The notes under the pieces were generated by a model that searched no databases, was not told where the DNA came from, and saw only the letters and a program-made list of their open reading frames with translations. Positions 1 through 8,457 of a DNA stretch of 64,000 nt are shown piece by piece; position 1 is the first letter of the stretch, and the number at the start of each line of letters is the position of its first letter. This stretch comes from Opitutaceae bacterium EW11 (GTDB taxonomy: Bacteria > Verrucomicrobiota > Verrucomicrobiia > Opitutales > Opitutaceae): positions 186,001 through 250,000 of the forward strand of contig QAYY01000015.1 of NCBI GenBank assembly GCA_003054665.1, written 5' to 3'. The position numbers and the translations under genes were made by a program.

Positions 1-372
1 TATTCCCTGCCCTTCGCCGTTCAGCCGTTCCAGAGCGCGCTGCGCTCCGTCCCCCAGGAGTTGCTCGACGCCAGCCGTGCCTGCGGCGCAACGCCATTCC
101 GGACGTTTCTGCGTGTTCACCTGCCGTTGGCGAAGCACGGTATAGCAGCGGGAATGACGCTGGGATTCGCCCACACGCTGGGCGAATTCGGGGTGGTCTT
201 GATGATTGGCGGGAGCATTCCCGGTCGGACGCGCGTGGCGAGCATCGCACTCTACGATGAAGTGCAGGCGCTCAACTATCCGCAGGCCCACGCTTTCGCA
301 GCCGTGCTCCTGGGGCTCTCTTTCGCGCTCCTCCTTGCGATCAGTTGGCTGCAGCGGCGGCGCGCCTCTTGA
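1..372 (+). CDS. modB: Molybdate ABC transporter permease ModB, C-terminal part (5' end outside window)
   Basis: Frame 1 is open from the first base and ends with TGA at 370-372, so this is the last 123 residues of a longer protein. It carries the cytoplasmic EAA-type loop of ABC importer permeases (DASRACGATPFRTFLRVHLP), which docks on the ATPase. The segment LGEFGVVLMIGGSIPGRT follows, as in the ModB family, and then a last membrane helix and a basic tail (QRRRAS). ModB is the inner-membrane channel of the ModABC molybdate importer; the partners would lie upstream, outside the window. The related tungstate or sulfate permeases are the alternative, but the match to ModB is closer. Confidence 0.85.
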   Translation, partial: YSLPFAVQPFQSALRSVPQELLDASRACGATPFRTFLRVHLPLAKHGIAAGMTLGFAHTLGEFGVVLMIGGSIPGRTRVASIALYDEVQALNYPQAHAFAAVLLGLSFALLLAISWLQRRRAS

Positions 373-398
373 TTTTCGCCCAGAGCCGCTAATATAGC
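369..398 (+). promoter_or_regulatory. Candidate sigma-70 promoter of htpG
   Basis: TTGATT (369-374), overlapping the modB stop codon, is followed after 18 bases by TATAGC (393-398), about 18 bases before the htpG ATG. TAATAT at 390-395 is an alternative -10 with a short 15-base spacer. No CIRCE inverted repeat is visible. This is pattern matching only. Confidence 0.3.
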
Positions 399-416
399 CG
401 GTTTCCAATCGCATCT

Positions 417-2264
417 ATGTCCACCACCCAAAGTCCGCAGAAGTACGAGTTCCAAGCCGAGATCAAGCAGGTGCTCGATATCGTCATCCACTCGCTCTAC
501 ACGGAAAAAGAGATTTTCGTCCGCGAGCTGGTGTCGAACGCCTCGGATGCCCTGGAAAAGCTCCGGCATCTCCAGCTGACGGAAAAGTCGATCTACGACG
601 ACAAACTCGATCTCGAGATCAACATCACCACCGACGATAAAGCGAAGACGGTCACGATTCAGGACTTCGGCGTCGGCATGACGCGGGACGAACTGGTCGA
701 GAATCTCGGCACGGTTGCCCACTCGGGCTCAAAAGCGTTTCTCAAGGCGTTGAGCGAGTCGGGCCAGAAGAACGCCAACCTGATCGGCCAGTTCGGCGTC
801 GGCTTCTACTCCGCCTTCATGGTGGCCAAGTCGGTCAAGGTCTACACCCACTCCTGGAAGAACGACCAGCCGGGGCAGATCTGGACAAGCGACGGCTCCG
901 GCAGCTACGAAATCGAAGAAGCCGATGGCCAGCGTCGCGGCGCCAAGATCGTCATCGAGCTGAAGGACGAGTGCGCCGAGTTCAGTCAGGACTGGCGGAT
1001 CAAGGAAACACTCGAGCGCTACAGCGCGTTCGTGTCGTTCCCCATCAACCTGAACGGCAAACGCATCAACACCGTCCAGGCGCTCTGGCTCCGCAATAAA
1101 AACGAGATCAAGGACGAGGAGTATACCGAGTTCTACAAGTTCCAGGCCCACGCCGGCGACGAGCCGCGCTATCGCCTCCATTTCAGCGCCGACGCTCCGC
1201 TCTCGATCAATGCGCTGCTCTTCGTTCCCAAGGAGAATCCGGAGAAGTTCGGCTTCGCGCGCTCGGAGCCGAGTGTGTCGCTCTACTGCCGCAAGGTGAT
1301 GATCGACGCAAAACCCAAGGACCTCCTGCCGGAATGGCTGCGTTTCCTCAAAGGCGTCGTCGATAGCGAGGATCTGCCGCTCAACATCTCGCGCGAGTCG
1401 ATGCAGGACAAGGCGCTGCTCGACAAGCTGGGCAAAGTCATCACGAAGCGTTTCCTAAAGTTCCTCGAAGAGGAGGCGAAGTCGCGCACGGATGGATACA
1501 ACGAATTCTTCTCGGAATTCGGCATTTACCTGAAGGAAGGCGCGGCCATCGACTTCGGCCACAAGGACCAAATCACGAAGCTTCTGCGCTACGAGTCGTC
1601 CCTCACCGAGAAGGGAAAGACCACCAGTCTCGCCGACTACGTCTCACGGATGCAGAGCGAGCAGAAGGAGATCTATTATCTGATCGGGTCGAATCGCGCC
1701 GCCATCGAAAGCGGCCCGTACCTCGAAGGTCTCAAGGCGCGGAATTTCGAGGTGCTGTTCTGCTACGAGTCGGTGGACGAGTACGTGATGAACAATGTCC
1801 GCGAGTTCGACGGCAAGAAGCTCGTCGCCGCCGACCATGCCGACGTGAAGCTGCCCGATGTCCCCCAGTCGAAAGAGGGAGCGCTCGGCGAAGCAGAAAC
1901 GAAAAGCCTGCTTGACTGGCTCAAGCAGACCCTGGGCGACCGGGTGGCTGAAGTGAAGGCCAGCGAACGCCTGGTCGACTCGCCGGCCGTGGCCCTCAAT
2001 GCCGACAAATTCATGTCTCCGCACATGCGCCGCATGATGAAGGCGATCAACAAGGAAGGCTCCGAAACGCCGCTGCGGGTCAACCTGGAGATCAATCCCC
2101 GCCATGCGGTCATCAAGCGTCTGGCCGCCGCGCAAACGTCGGCTCCCGACAAGGCCGCTCTCGTGGCCGAGCAGATCCTGGACAACGCGCTGATCGCCGC
2201 AGGGCTGCTCGAGGATCCGACCAAGATGGTCGCGCGAATCTACAAGCTGCTCGAGTCGGTCTGA
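417..2264 (+). CDS. htpG: Molecular chaperone HtpG (bacterial Hsp90)
   Basis: This is a full-length 615-residue cytosolic ATP-dependent chaperone that helps late folding of client proteins. The N-terminal GHKL ATPase motifs are intact: ELVSNASDALEKLR, then DFGVGMTRDELVENLGTVAHSG, and the lid motif GQFGVGFYSAFMV. The middle-domain signature LPLNISRE and a C-terminal dimerisation region follow. As expected for a bacterial form there is no MEEVD tail. The ATG at 417 lies 44 bases after modB. The leader has no Shine-Dalgarno sequence. Identification is secure. Confidence 0.97.
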   Translation: MSTTQSPQKYEFQAEIKQVLDIVIHSLYTEKEIFVRELVSNASDALEKLRHLQLTEKSIYDDKLDLEINITTDDKAKTVTIQDFGVGMTRDELVENLGTVAHSGSKAFLKALSESGQKNANLIGQFGVGFYSAFMVAKSVKVYTHSWKNDQPGQIWTSDGSGSYEIEEADGQRRGAKIVIELKDECAEFSQDWRIKETLERYSAFVSFPINLNGKRINTVQALWLRNKNEIKDEEYTEFYKFQAHAGDEPRYRLHFSADAPLSINALLFVPKENPEKFGFARSEPSVSLYCRKVMIDAKPKDLLPEWLRFLKGVVDSEDLPLNISRESMQDKALLDKLGKVITKRFLKFLEEEAKSRTDGYNEFFSEFGIYLKEGAAIDFGHKDQITKLLRYESSLTEKGKTTSLADYVSRMQSEQKEIYYLIGSNRAAIESGPYLEGLKARNFEVLFCYESVDEYVMNNVREFDGKKLVAADHADVKLPDVPQSKEGALGEAETKSLLDWLKQTLGDRVAEVKASERLVDSPAVALNADKFMSPHMRRMMKAINKEGSETPLRVNLEINPRHAVIKRLAAAQTSAPDKAALVAEQILDNALIAAGLLEDPTKMVARIYKLLESV

Positions 2265-2300
2265 GCGGCGCGGACAGCGGCTGCACCCTGGGAGCGCGGA

Positions 2301-2381
2301 CGCTTCGGCCGTAGTCGAAACGCTTCGGTCGGGCGGCCGCGCTTCCCGGGTTGCCGCCGTCAGCTTAGCGGCGTTCGCCGC
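2301..2381. repeat. Short direct repeats and a small palindrome upstream of the sigma-factor triad
   Basis: The 173 bases between htpG and the next gene hold two copies of CGCTTCGGYC, at 2301-2310 and 2321-2330, exactly 20 bases (two helical turns) apart. A GCGGCG-TT-CGCCGC palindrome lies at 2368-2381. The repeats could be an operator or promoter element for the triad, and the palindrome a weak htpG transcript end. No T-run follows it. Function is unproven. Confidence 0.25.
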
Positions 2382-2437
2382 CATGGCGCTCGCCAGAATT
2401 CGCGAGGGGTTTTATCCTGTGCGGCGTATCATTCTGC

Positions 2438-2767
2438 GTGAATCCTCGCGACTCCCTCTCCGACCTCCTTCGCTCCTGGCGCTATCAGCCGCCGGCGGAG
2501 CCGGAGTTCAACGCGCAGGTGTGGGCTCGCCTGCAGGAGGCCGAACGCGGCCCGGCCAAGCTGTCGTTTTTCCCTGCGTTTGCGCGCTGGTCTCTTCCGC
2601 TGGCCGCGAGCATCACCGTGATCATCTCAGCCGTCCTCGGATCGACTGCCGCGCTCGCCTACAACACGGCTGAGCGCGACGATCGGATGGCTTCGGCCTA
2701 CGCGCGATCGATCGACCCTCTGCAGCGAGCGCCCAGCGCGCCGATGCACCATCAGCACAGGCACTGA
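2438..2767 (+). CDS. Small single-pass membrane protein, probable anti-sigma factor (CnrY-like)
   Basis: A 109-residue protein starting at GTG 2438; no in-frame ATG is suitable. Residues 1-47 are a charged cytoplasmic region with aromatic residues (LLRSWRYQPPAEPEF), followed by one membrane helix at about 48-72 and a short extracytoplasmic tail ending in MHHQHRH. Size, topology and gene order (small membrane protein, periplasmic metal sensor, ECF sigma) match the CnrY-CnrX-CnrH arrangement of Cupriavidus. There CnrY holds the sigma factor at the membrane. Sequence similarity to CnrY itself is not obvious, so the role rests on context. The His-rich tail would lie on the metal-sensing side. The gene ends 1 base before the next start. 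Confidence 0.6.
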   Translation: MNPRDSLSDLLRSWRYQPPAEPEFNAQVWARLQEAERGPAKLSFFPAFARWSLPLAASITVIISAVLGSTAALAYNTAERDDRMASAYARSIDPLQRAPSAPMHHQHRH

Positions 2768-2768
2768 G

Positions 2769-3212
2769 ATGAAACGATACGCCGTCGTCCTGATTGTCGC
2801 CCTGGTGGCATGCGCGGCCAGTTTTGGGCTAACGCGGCGGCTCAGTCGCCCGGATACCGGAGACCAGATGGCATGGCTGCGGCATGAGTTTCACCTCAAC
2901 GATGAGCAGGCTGCGCAGATCACCCAGCTCAACGCCGCTTACGAGCCGATCTGCGCCAATCACTGCGAGCGGATCGCCGCCGCGCGCGACCGGCTGAGAA
3001 CTCTCGAAATCGAAGGCAAAAAGAACGGGCCGGAATATGAAGCAGCCACCGCTGACTGGAATGCGCTGCGTGCGGAGTGCTCCCGAGCGACGAGGCAGCA
3101 ACTGGAACGCGTCGCCGCCGTCATGTCGCCCGACGAAGGTCGACGCTACCTCGATATGATCGGGGCCAAACTCACGAAATTCGATCACAGCAAGCCATTC
3201 GGACTGCAATGA
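2769..3212 (+). CDS. Periplasmic metal sensor of the CnrX/ZraP/CpxP type
   Basis: A 147-residue protein with an N-terminal membrane anchor or signal segment (residues 3-21), then an all-helical domain typical of the heavy-metal-resistance/LTXXQ group. Possible metal ligands are H39 and H42 (WLRHEFHL), C62, H65 and C66 (CANHC) and C104. CnrX uses His, Met and Glu ligands, so a Cys/His set points to a different metal or to thiol chemistry. It lies between the probable anti-sigma and the sigma factor and overlaps the sigma start by four bases (ATGA), implying translational coupling. In the family model, metal binding makes the sensor release the anti-sigma grip. The metal is unknown. Confidence 0.7.
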   Translation: MKRYAVVLIVALVACAASFGLTRRLSRPDTGDQMAWLRHEFHLNDEQAAQITQLNAAYEPICANHCERIAAARDRLRTLEIEGKKNGPEYEAATADWNALRAECSRATRQQLERVAAVMSPDEGRRYLDMIGAKLTKFDHSKPFGLQ

Positions 3213-3763
3213 CGGTCGAGGCTGCCGAATCCGATGCAGCCGACATGGTGGCGCTCCAGCGCGGAGACGATCACGCGTTGGATCGTCTGATGAACCGTTG
3301 GCAGGCGCCGCTGCGCGCATTTTTGTATCGCTCGATCCAGGACGAAGCCACCTCTCTGGACCTCGCCCAGGAAACGTTCATCCGCGTCTATCGCAATGCC
3401 CGCCGCTTCCGTCCGGACTCGCGCTTCTCCACCTGGCTCTTCGCGATCGCGCTGAATCTCGTGCGCGACCGGGCCCGCCAGCTCCGCCGCCGACCGACGG
3501 AGCCGCTCGATCCGACTCGGGAAATCGCCGATCCGAATGCCCCCTCGATCAGCGCGGAGCGCGACGAACGCACTGCGGCGGTGCGCGCCGCAATCGCCGA
3601 ATTGCCGGAGGATCTCCGGACCGCCGTGGTGCTTTTTGAATACGACGAACTCTCACACGCGGAGATCGCCGAGATCGTGCACGCTTCGCCCAAAGCGGTT
3701 GAAACGCGCCTGTATCGCGCACGGCAGCTGCTCAAGAAAGCGCTCGGCAAGTATCTCGGTTGA
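3209..3763 (+). CDS. ECF-type RNA polymerase sigma factor (CnrH-like)
   Basis: A 184-residue sigma-70 family protein. Region 2 (residues about 20-90) contains the core-binding and -10 recognition helices (DLAQETFIRVYRNARRF, FSTWLFAIALNLVRDRAR). After an acidic linker, region 4 (about 120-180) has the -35 recognition helix-turn-helix (LSHAEIAEIVHASPKAVETRLYRARQ). The ATG at 3209 overlaps the preceding stop codon, which fixes the start despite an open frame extending upstream. It probably works with the two upstream proteins as a membrane-gated regulator. No efflux genes follow, so its targets lie elsewhere or are not metal pumps. Confidence 0.9.
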   Translation: MTVEAAESDAADMVALQRGDDHALDRLMNRWQAPLRAFLYRSIQDEATSLDLAQETFIRVYRNARRFRPDSRFSTWLFAIALNLVRDRARQLRRRPTEPLDPTREIADPNAPSISAERDERTAAVRAAIAELPEDLRTAVVLFEYDELSHAEIAEIVHASPKAVETRLYRARQLLKKALGKYLG

Positions 3764-3877
3764 ACGGATCTCCTTCCCGAGTCGTTCCGCGAGGAAACGA
3801 GCCAATCGGGCCAGCAGCCCTCCGCGCTGCGTTCGTTCGGAATTCTCCTTGGCCACCGCAGGCTTTCAGCGCAAGAA

Positions 3878-5272
3878 ATGCGCATGCCCCTCGTAACCGT
3901 TAATCCAGCAACGGGAGAAACCCTGCACCGGTTCACGGAGGCGGACGATGCGCGGATCGACCAAGCCGTGGCCCGATCCGAACGATCCTTTGTCGCCTGG
4001 CGCGAATTGGCGCCGACCGAACGCGCGCGACACCTCCAGCGGCTGGGAGCCGCCTTGCGCCGGGATTCCGACGCCCTTTCGGCGCTGATCACCTCCGAGA
4101 TGGGCAAGCCCATCAGCCAATCTCGGGCAGAGATCGAGAAATGCGCCTTGGCTTGCGACTATTACGCCCAGGAAGGGCCCGATCTGCTCGTGCCGACGCT
4201 TCCGCCTCGCGCTCCCGCACAAAGCGGGATCGCGTACGAGCCGCTGGGCCCCCTGCTCGCGATCATGCCCTGGAACTTTCCGATGTGGCAGGTATTCCGG
4301 GCGGCAATACCGGCTCTCCTGGCGGGGAACACCGTGCTGCTGAAACACGCCTCCAACGTTTCGGGTTGCGCGCTGGCGGCCGAAGAAGTCTTTCGACGCG
4401 CAGGGCTTCCCCGAGGCGTTTTCCAGACGCTGCTCGTCGGGTCCGGCCGCGTTCCGGCGTTGATCGGCGATCCGCGCATCCGAGCCGTCACGCTGACGGG
4501 AAGCGTCGAGGCCGGCCGGAAAGTGGGCGCCCTCGCCGGGAGAGCGCTGAAGCCCTGCGTCCTCGAACTGGGCGGAAGCGACCCGTACATCGTGCTGGAA
4601 GACGCGGATCTGGCGCTCGCCGCAGAAACCTGCGCCGCCGCCCGGCTGGTCAACTCGGGTCAGAGCTGCGTGGCGGGAAAACGCTTCATCGTCGTGGACC
4701 GCGTTAGGGCCGAGTTCGAGGAGCTCTTTGCCGAACGCGTGCGAGCCCGACGAGTCGGCGACCCCTTCGATCCCGCAACCGACGTCGGTCCCCTCGCCCG
4801 CGCAGACCTCCGCGAGACTCTGCAGAAGCAGATTCGCTCCACGCTGCGCCGAGGCGCCAAACGCCTCCTGGGCGGGGGCCCGAAAAAAGGCGCGGGCTTT
4901 TTCTTCGAGCCGACGGTTTTGACCGATGTCCGGAAAGGGATGCCGGCCTGCGACGACGAAGTCTTCGGGCCGGTGGCCGCCGTGATCCCCGTACGCGACG
5001 AGGCGGAGGCGCTTCGGGTGGCCAACGACACGCGTTTCGGACTCGGAGCAGCGGTTTTCACCCGCGATCTGGAGCGTGGGGAAGAGATCGCCCGCGAACG
5101 CCTTGCGGCCGGCATGTGTTTCGTGAACGCCTTCGTGCGTTCGGAGGTTTCCCTGCCTTTCGGCGGTGTGAAGGACTCCGGCTTCGGCCGCGAACTCGGA
5201 CCGTGGGGCGTGCATTCCTTTGTGAATACAAAGACGCTCTGGATCGAGGGTTCCTCCAGAACGGAGAAGTGA
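3878..5272 (+). CDS. NAD(P)-dependent aldehyde dehydrogenase, succinate-semialdehyde dehydrogenase type
   Basis: A 464-residue cytosolic enzyme oxidising an aldehyde to an acid with NAD(P). The N-terminal pattern VNPATGE, the cofactor region (MPWNFPMWQ, LLKHASN), the general-base Glu in ELGGSDPYIV (near residue 229) and the nucleophilic Cys in NSGQSCVAGKR (near 263) are all present. Length and the opening region resemble the shorter Sad/YneI succinate-semialdehyde dehydrogenases rather than GabD. ATG 3878 is preceded by a 114-base gap and stands apart from the sigma gene. A second ATG two codons later is equally possible. The natural aldehyde cannot be read from sequence. Confidence 0.88.
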   Translation: MRMPLVTVNPATGETLHRFTEADDARIDQAVARSERSFVAWRELAPTERARHLQRLGAALRRDSDALSALITSEMGKPISQSRAEIEKCALACDYYAQEGPDLLVPTLPPRAPAQSGIAYEPLGPLLAIMPWNFPMWQVFRAAIPALLAGNTVLLKHASNVSGCALAAEEVFRRAGLPRGVFQTLLVGSGRVPALIGDPRIRAVTLTGSVEAGRKVGALAGRALKPCVLELGGSDPYIVLEDADLALAAETCAAARLVNSGQSCVAGKRFIVVDRVRAEFEELFAERVRARRVGDPFDPATDVGPLARADLRETLQKQIRSTLRRGAKRLLGGGPKKGAGFFFEPTVLTDVRKGMPACDDEVFGPVAAVIPVRDEAEALRVANDTRFGLGAAVFTRDLERGEEIARERLAAGMCFVNAFVRSEVSLPFGGVKDSGFGRELGPWGVHSFVNTKTLWIEGSSRTEK

Positions 5273-5483
5273 CGGGCGTGCGTTTTGGGAAGGGCCGAGC
5301 GCGTCCGCCGGCCGTGGCGAAGACGCGGATCCGCCGCGGTCGACGGCTGTCTTCCAACGCGTTGATCGATCGGCTTTCCGAAGGGGTGCGGCGGTCGCTC
5401 CACGTTACATCCCGGTGACATTCGCAAATTGTGTCGTTTAGCTTCCTTGCGGACCTAGACTGACTCGCTCCTCTCTCCCGTTC

Positions 5484-7649
5484 ATGCCAAAGCGTCCACG
5501 CCGCACCTCCCGACGAAAGACCGCCGCTGACCGTGTGACCATTCCTTCAGGAACCGCGTCGCCGATCACGACGGCTGCCGGGCCCGTGAAGGCGGCGTAC
5601 TTCAACCGGGAGCTCAGCTGGCTGGCGTTCAACCGCCGGGTGCTGGAACAGGCGCTGAACGAGAGAAATCCCCTCCTCGAGCGCGTGAAATTCCTCGCGA
5701 TCGTCTGCTCGAATCTGGACGAATTCTTCGAAATCCGGGTGGCCGGTCTGATTCAGCAGGTCGAGTCCGGCGTGACGGAATCGAGCGTGGACGGGTTGCC
5801 TCCGCGCGAACAGCTGCGCCGTATCCACTCGGTGGTGGCATCGCTGGTGGAAGACCAGTACCACTGCTGGCAGAAGCAGCTGAAGCCCGCCCTTCGCGAG
5901 GAAGGCATCCATTTCAAAGTCGCAAAGGAGCTCAACGAGGACGAACTGCTCTGGGTCCGCGGCTACTTTCAGACCCAGGTCCAGCCGGTGCTCACGCCGC
6001 TGGCGCTCGACCAGGCCCATCCCTTTCCCCAGCTCGGAAACAAGACGCTGAACGTCATCGTCTCGCTCGATCTGCCGGACCAGCCGGAAATCGAGCGGAT
6101 GGTGGCGATCCTTCCCGTCCCGCGCATCCTGCCGCGGCTCGTGCACATCGTGCCCGGGGCCGAGGGCCCGCAGCGTTTCATTTTTCTCAGCGAGATCATC
6201 AAGCTCTGCGCGGGAGAACTGTTCCCAGGATACCGGATACGCGGGGCGCACGCCTTTCGCGTCACGCGCAACAGCGATCTCTACATCGACGAGGAAGAGG
6301 CGGAGAACCTGCTGAAGACCATCGAGGAGGAACTCCGCAATCTGCGGCGCGGGGCTGCCGTGCGCCTCGAGATTGAGGAAGGCGTGGAGGACGAAATCTT
6401 CGCCACGCTCTGCGATCATTTGAACCTTTCTCAGGAGTACGTCTTTCGCCTCTCGGGGCCGATCAACTTGCTCCGCCTGATGAGCCTCACGGATATCGAC
6501 CGGCCCGACCTGAAGTTTCCGCCCTTCACTCCGGCGGACTGTTCTCCCCTCAGCGACCCGGAACGCATTTTCGACCAGTTGCGCGAGCAGGACGTTCTTC
6601 TGCACCATCCGTACGACTCCTTTGCGCCGGTGGTGGATTTCGTCGAGCAGGCCGCACGCGACCCCCGGGTCTGCGCGATCAAGCAGACTCTGTATCGGAC
6701 CAGTGGCGACTCGCCCATCGTTCGCGCCCTCATCGACGCCTCGAAGAACGGGAAGCAGGTCACCGCGCTCGTGGAGCTGAAGGCGCGCTTCGACGAGGCC
6801 AACAACATCCAATGGGCGCGCCAGTTGGAGGACGCCGGCGTGCACGTCGTCTACGGCCTGGTCGGGCACAAGACGCACTGCAAAGTCAGTCTGGTGGTCC
6901 GCCGCGAGGGCGCCGTGATGCGCAGGTACGTTCATCTCGGCACCGGCAACTACAATCCCCGGACGGCGAAACTCTACACCGACCTGAGCTACTTCACCGC
7001 CCGCGACGAGATCACGGAAGACGCCGCCAACCTCTTCAATTCGCTCACGGGATTCAGCCGCTCCCCGGAGTTCGCCCAGCTGCTGGTCGCGCCGTTCACG
7101 CTCCACCGGCGTATCCAGATGCTCATACAGCGCGAGACGGACAACGCCGCCGCGGGAAAACCGGCCCGAATCCTGGCGAAGATGAACTCGCTCGTGGACA
7201 AGACGACGATCGACAATCTCTACGCTGCGTCGCGCGCCGGCGTGCAGATCGACCTGATCGTGCGGGGCATCTGCTGCCTTGTGCCGGGCGTCCCCGGTCT
7301 GAGCGAAAACATCCGCGTCCGCAGCATCGTCGGACGATATCTCGAGCATGCCCGGGCGTTCTACTTCGAAAACCACGACGGCGAGCCGCTCATCTATGCG
7401 GGCAGCGCCGACTGGATGCCGCGCAACTTCTTCCGACGGATCGAAGTGCTTTTCCCGATTGCGGACCCGACGCTGCGAAACTGGCTGCTGACCGAGCTCT
7501 TTCCGATCGAACTCGCCGACAACGAAAACGCCCGCGAGCTGCACGCCAACGGGGCTTATGCCCCGGTGCGGAGAGAGGCCACGTCCCCGACATTTTCCGC
7601 CCAAAACTACTTCATGGCCTCGGCGACGGAGCGGGCTCGGCCCAACTGA
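5484..7649 (+). CDS. ppk1: Polyphosphate kinase 1
   Basis: A 721-residue enzyme that polymerises the ATP gamma-phosphate into polyphosphate reversibly. After a basic, low-complexity N-terminal stretch of about 35 residues, the PPK N-domain starts at [16 protein letters not shown]. It is followed by the CHAD-like domain and two phospholipase-D-like C domains. The phosphorylated His lies in [11 protein letters not shown] and the second conserved His in [12 protein letters not shown]. Both are intact. The 211-base leader from 5273 contains no other gene. I could not define a convincing Pho box there. Confidence 0.95.
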   Translation: MPKRPRRTSRRKTAADRVTIPSGTASPITTAAGPVKAAYFNRELSWLAFNRRVLEQALNERNPLLERVKFLAIVCSNLDEFFEIRVAGLIQQVESGVTESSVDGLPPREQLRRIHSVVASLVEDQYHCWQKQLKPALREEGIHFKVAKELNEDELLWVRGYFQTQVQPVLTPLALDQAHPFPQLGNKTLNVIVSLDLPDQPEIERMVAILPVPRILPRLVHIVPGAEGPQRFIFLSEIIKLCAGELFPGYRIRGAHAFRVTRNSDLYIDEEEAENLLKTIEEELRNLRRGAAVRLEIEEGVEDEIFATLCDHLNLSQEYVFRLSGPINLLRLMSLTDIDRPDLKFPPFTPADCSPLSDPERIFDQLREQDVLLHHPYDSFAPVVDFVEQAARDPRVCAIKQTLYRTSGDSPIVRALIDASKNGKQVTALVELKARFDEANNIQWARQLEDAGVHVVYGLVGHKTHCKVSLVVRREGAVMRRYVHLGTGNYNPRTAKLYTDLSYFTARDEITEDAANLFNSLTGFSRSPEFAQLLVAPFTLHRRIQMLIQRETDNAAAGKPARILAKMNSLVDKTTIDNLYAASRAGVQIDLIVRGICCLVPGVPGLSENIRVRSIVGRYLEHARAFYFENHDGEPLIYAGSADWMPRNFFRRIEVLFPIADPTLRNWLLTELFPIELADNENARELHANGAYAPVRREATSPTFSAQNYFMASATERARPN

Positions 7650-7693
7650 GAACCGAGACTCTGCGCCTCAGGCCGGCAAGCGACCGGCGGCGC

Positions 7694-8092
7694 TCACGGT
7701 GCAACTGACAGGTCCGCCAGCTTCGTATTGTCCACGGGAGTAAACGTCTCGATCACCGGGCGAGCGTGTCCCCAGAAACCTTCGTAGTCCCTGCCGTGGA
7801 CGCTGACGTGGTAGTGACACCCGATCCGGAAGAGGAACCATTGTTCGCCGCGCGGGAGGTGATGCGTCAGCTTCTCGCTGACTCCGTAGGTTCCATGATC
7901 GGTGCGGACCAACAGCTCTTCCGGCTCGTCTTGCGGCATGGAGACGCTGAGGACCTTGACGGTCTCCTCGCGCTTGGATCCGCCCTCGCGACGGGATGCC
8001 ATCGCAGCGGTCGACACGAGCGCGCAGGCGGCGCAGGCCAAAGCCAGCGCAAAAGGGAATCGTTCCCTACGAAGGTCCGAACTCTTCGCCAT
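7694..8092 (-). CDS. Small secreted protein of unknown function
   Basis: A 132-residue protein starting at ATG 8092; a TTG six codons upstream is a weaker choice. Residues about 12-32 form a signal peptide rich in Ala and Cys, with likely cleavage near AMA. The mature part is polar, with a core that reads like a small beta domain (VKVLSVSMPQ, LLVRTDHGTYGV, WFLFRIGCHYHVSVHG). The C-terminal half is rich in His and aromatic residues. I do not recognise the family. It converges on ppk1 with a 44-base gap and is divergent from the glycan gene at 8458. Confidence 0.65.
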   Translation of the reverse strand: MAKSSDLRRERFPFALALACAACALVSTAAMASRREGGSKREETVKVLSVSMPQDEPEELLVRTDHGTYGVSEKLTHHLPRGEQWFLFRIGCHYHVSVHGRDYEGFWGHARPVIETFTPVDNTKLADLSVAP

Positions 8093-8457
8093 GCCCTGGT
8101 TGACGCGCAAGTTCCCGAAAAGTTACTGCCCTGATTGGCTGAAGAGGCACTTAAGCGGCGCCGGCGTCTCCGACGTCACAGATTTCCAGACTTACCGAGT
8201 TCCTAGATTGCGGTTCAATGGCCGCGGGGGCCGGAGGCCACCAACATCCCAACCTGGCGATTTGCGAGATGATACCGAAGCAGCAAACAATCCAAACGTA
8301 TCCAGATTCCTGTGATTGCGGTCACGGATCGGCACACGCGCATTGGACAATGCAAATCAACGCTCCGGTGTTTTCGCTCGCCCCTCTGAGACGCACCTTT
8401 GATGGTCTATTGGTGAGCCCATCGAAGAACCTTTCAGATCGTTCCCCAGGACAGTCT
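8093..8457. other. 365-base divergent intergenic region
   Basis: This lies between the start of the small secreted protein (minus) and that of the GT-C-like protein (plus). It is visibly more AT-rich than the surrounding genes and must hold both promoters. I found no convincing -35/-10 pair, hairpin or RNA gene. A frame continuing the downstream gene back to 8218 is open, but the encoded peptide has no membrane or domain character. Confidence 0.5.

Noticed and set aside
5400-5483. Possible Pho box upstream of ppk1 (GTGACATTCGC...TTGTGTC)
   Set aside because: It resembles only half of a Pho box and lacks the 11-base direct repeat; too weak to annotate.
5547-7604. Long open frame (685 codons) on the minus strand opposite ppk1
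   Set aside because: It mirrors ppk1 and has no domain or membrane pattern; the strong G/C bias at third positions keeps the opposite strand open.
8218-8457. Upstream extension of the GT-C-like frame
   Set aside because: It adds 80 residues without hydrophobic or domain character; the first membrane helix begins right after ATG 8458.
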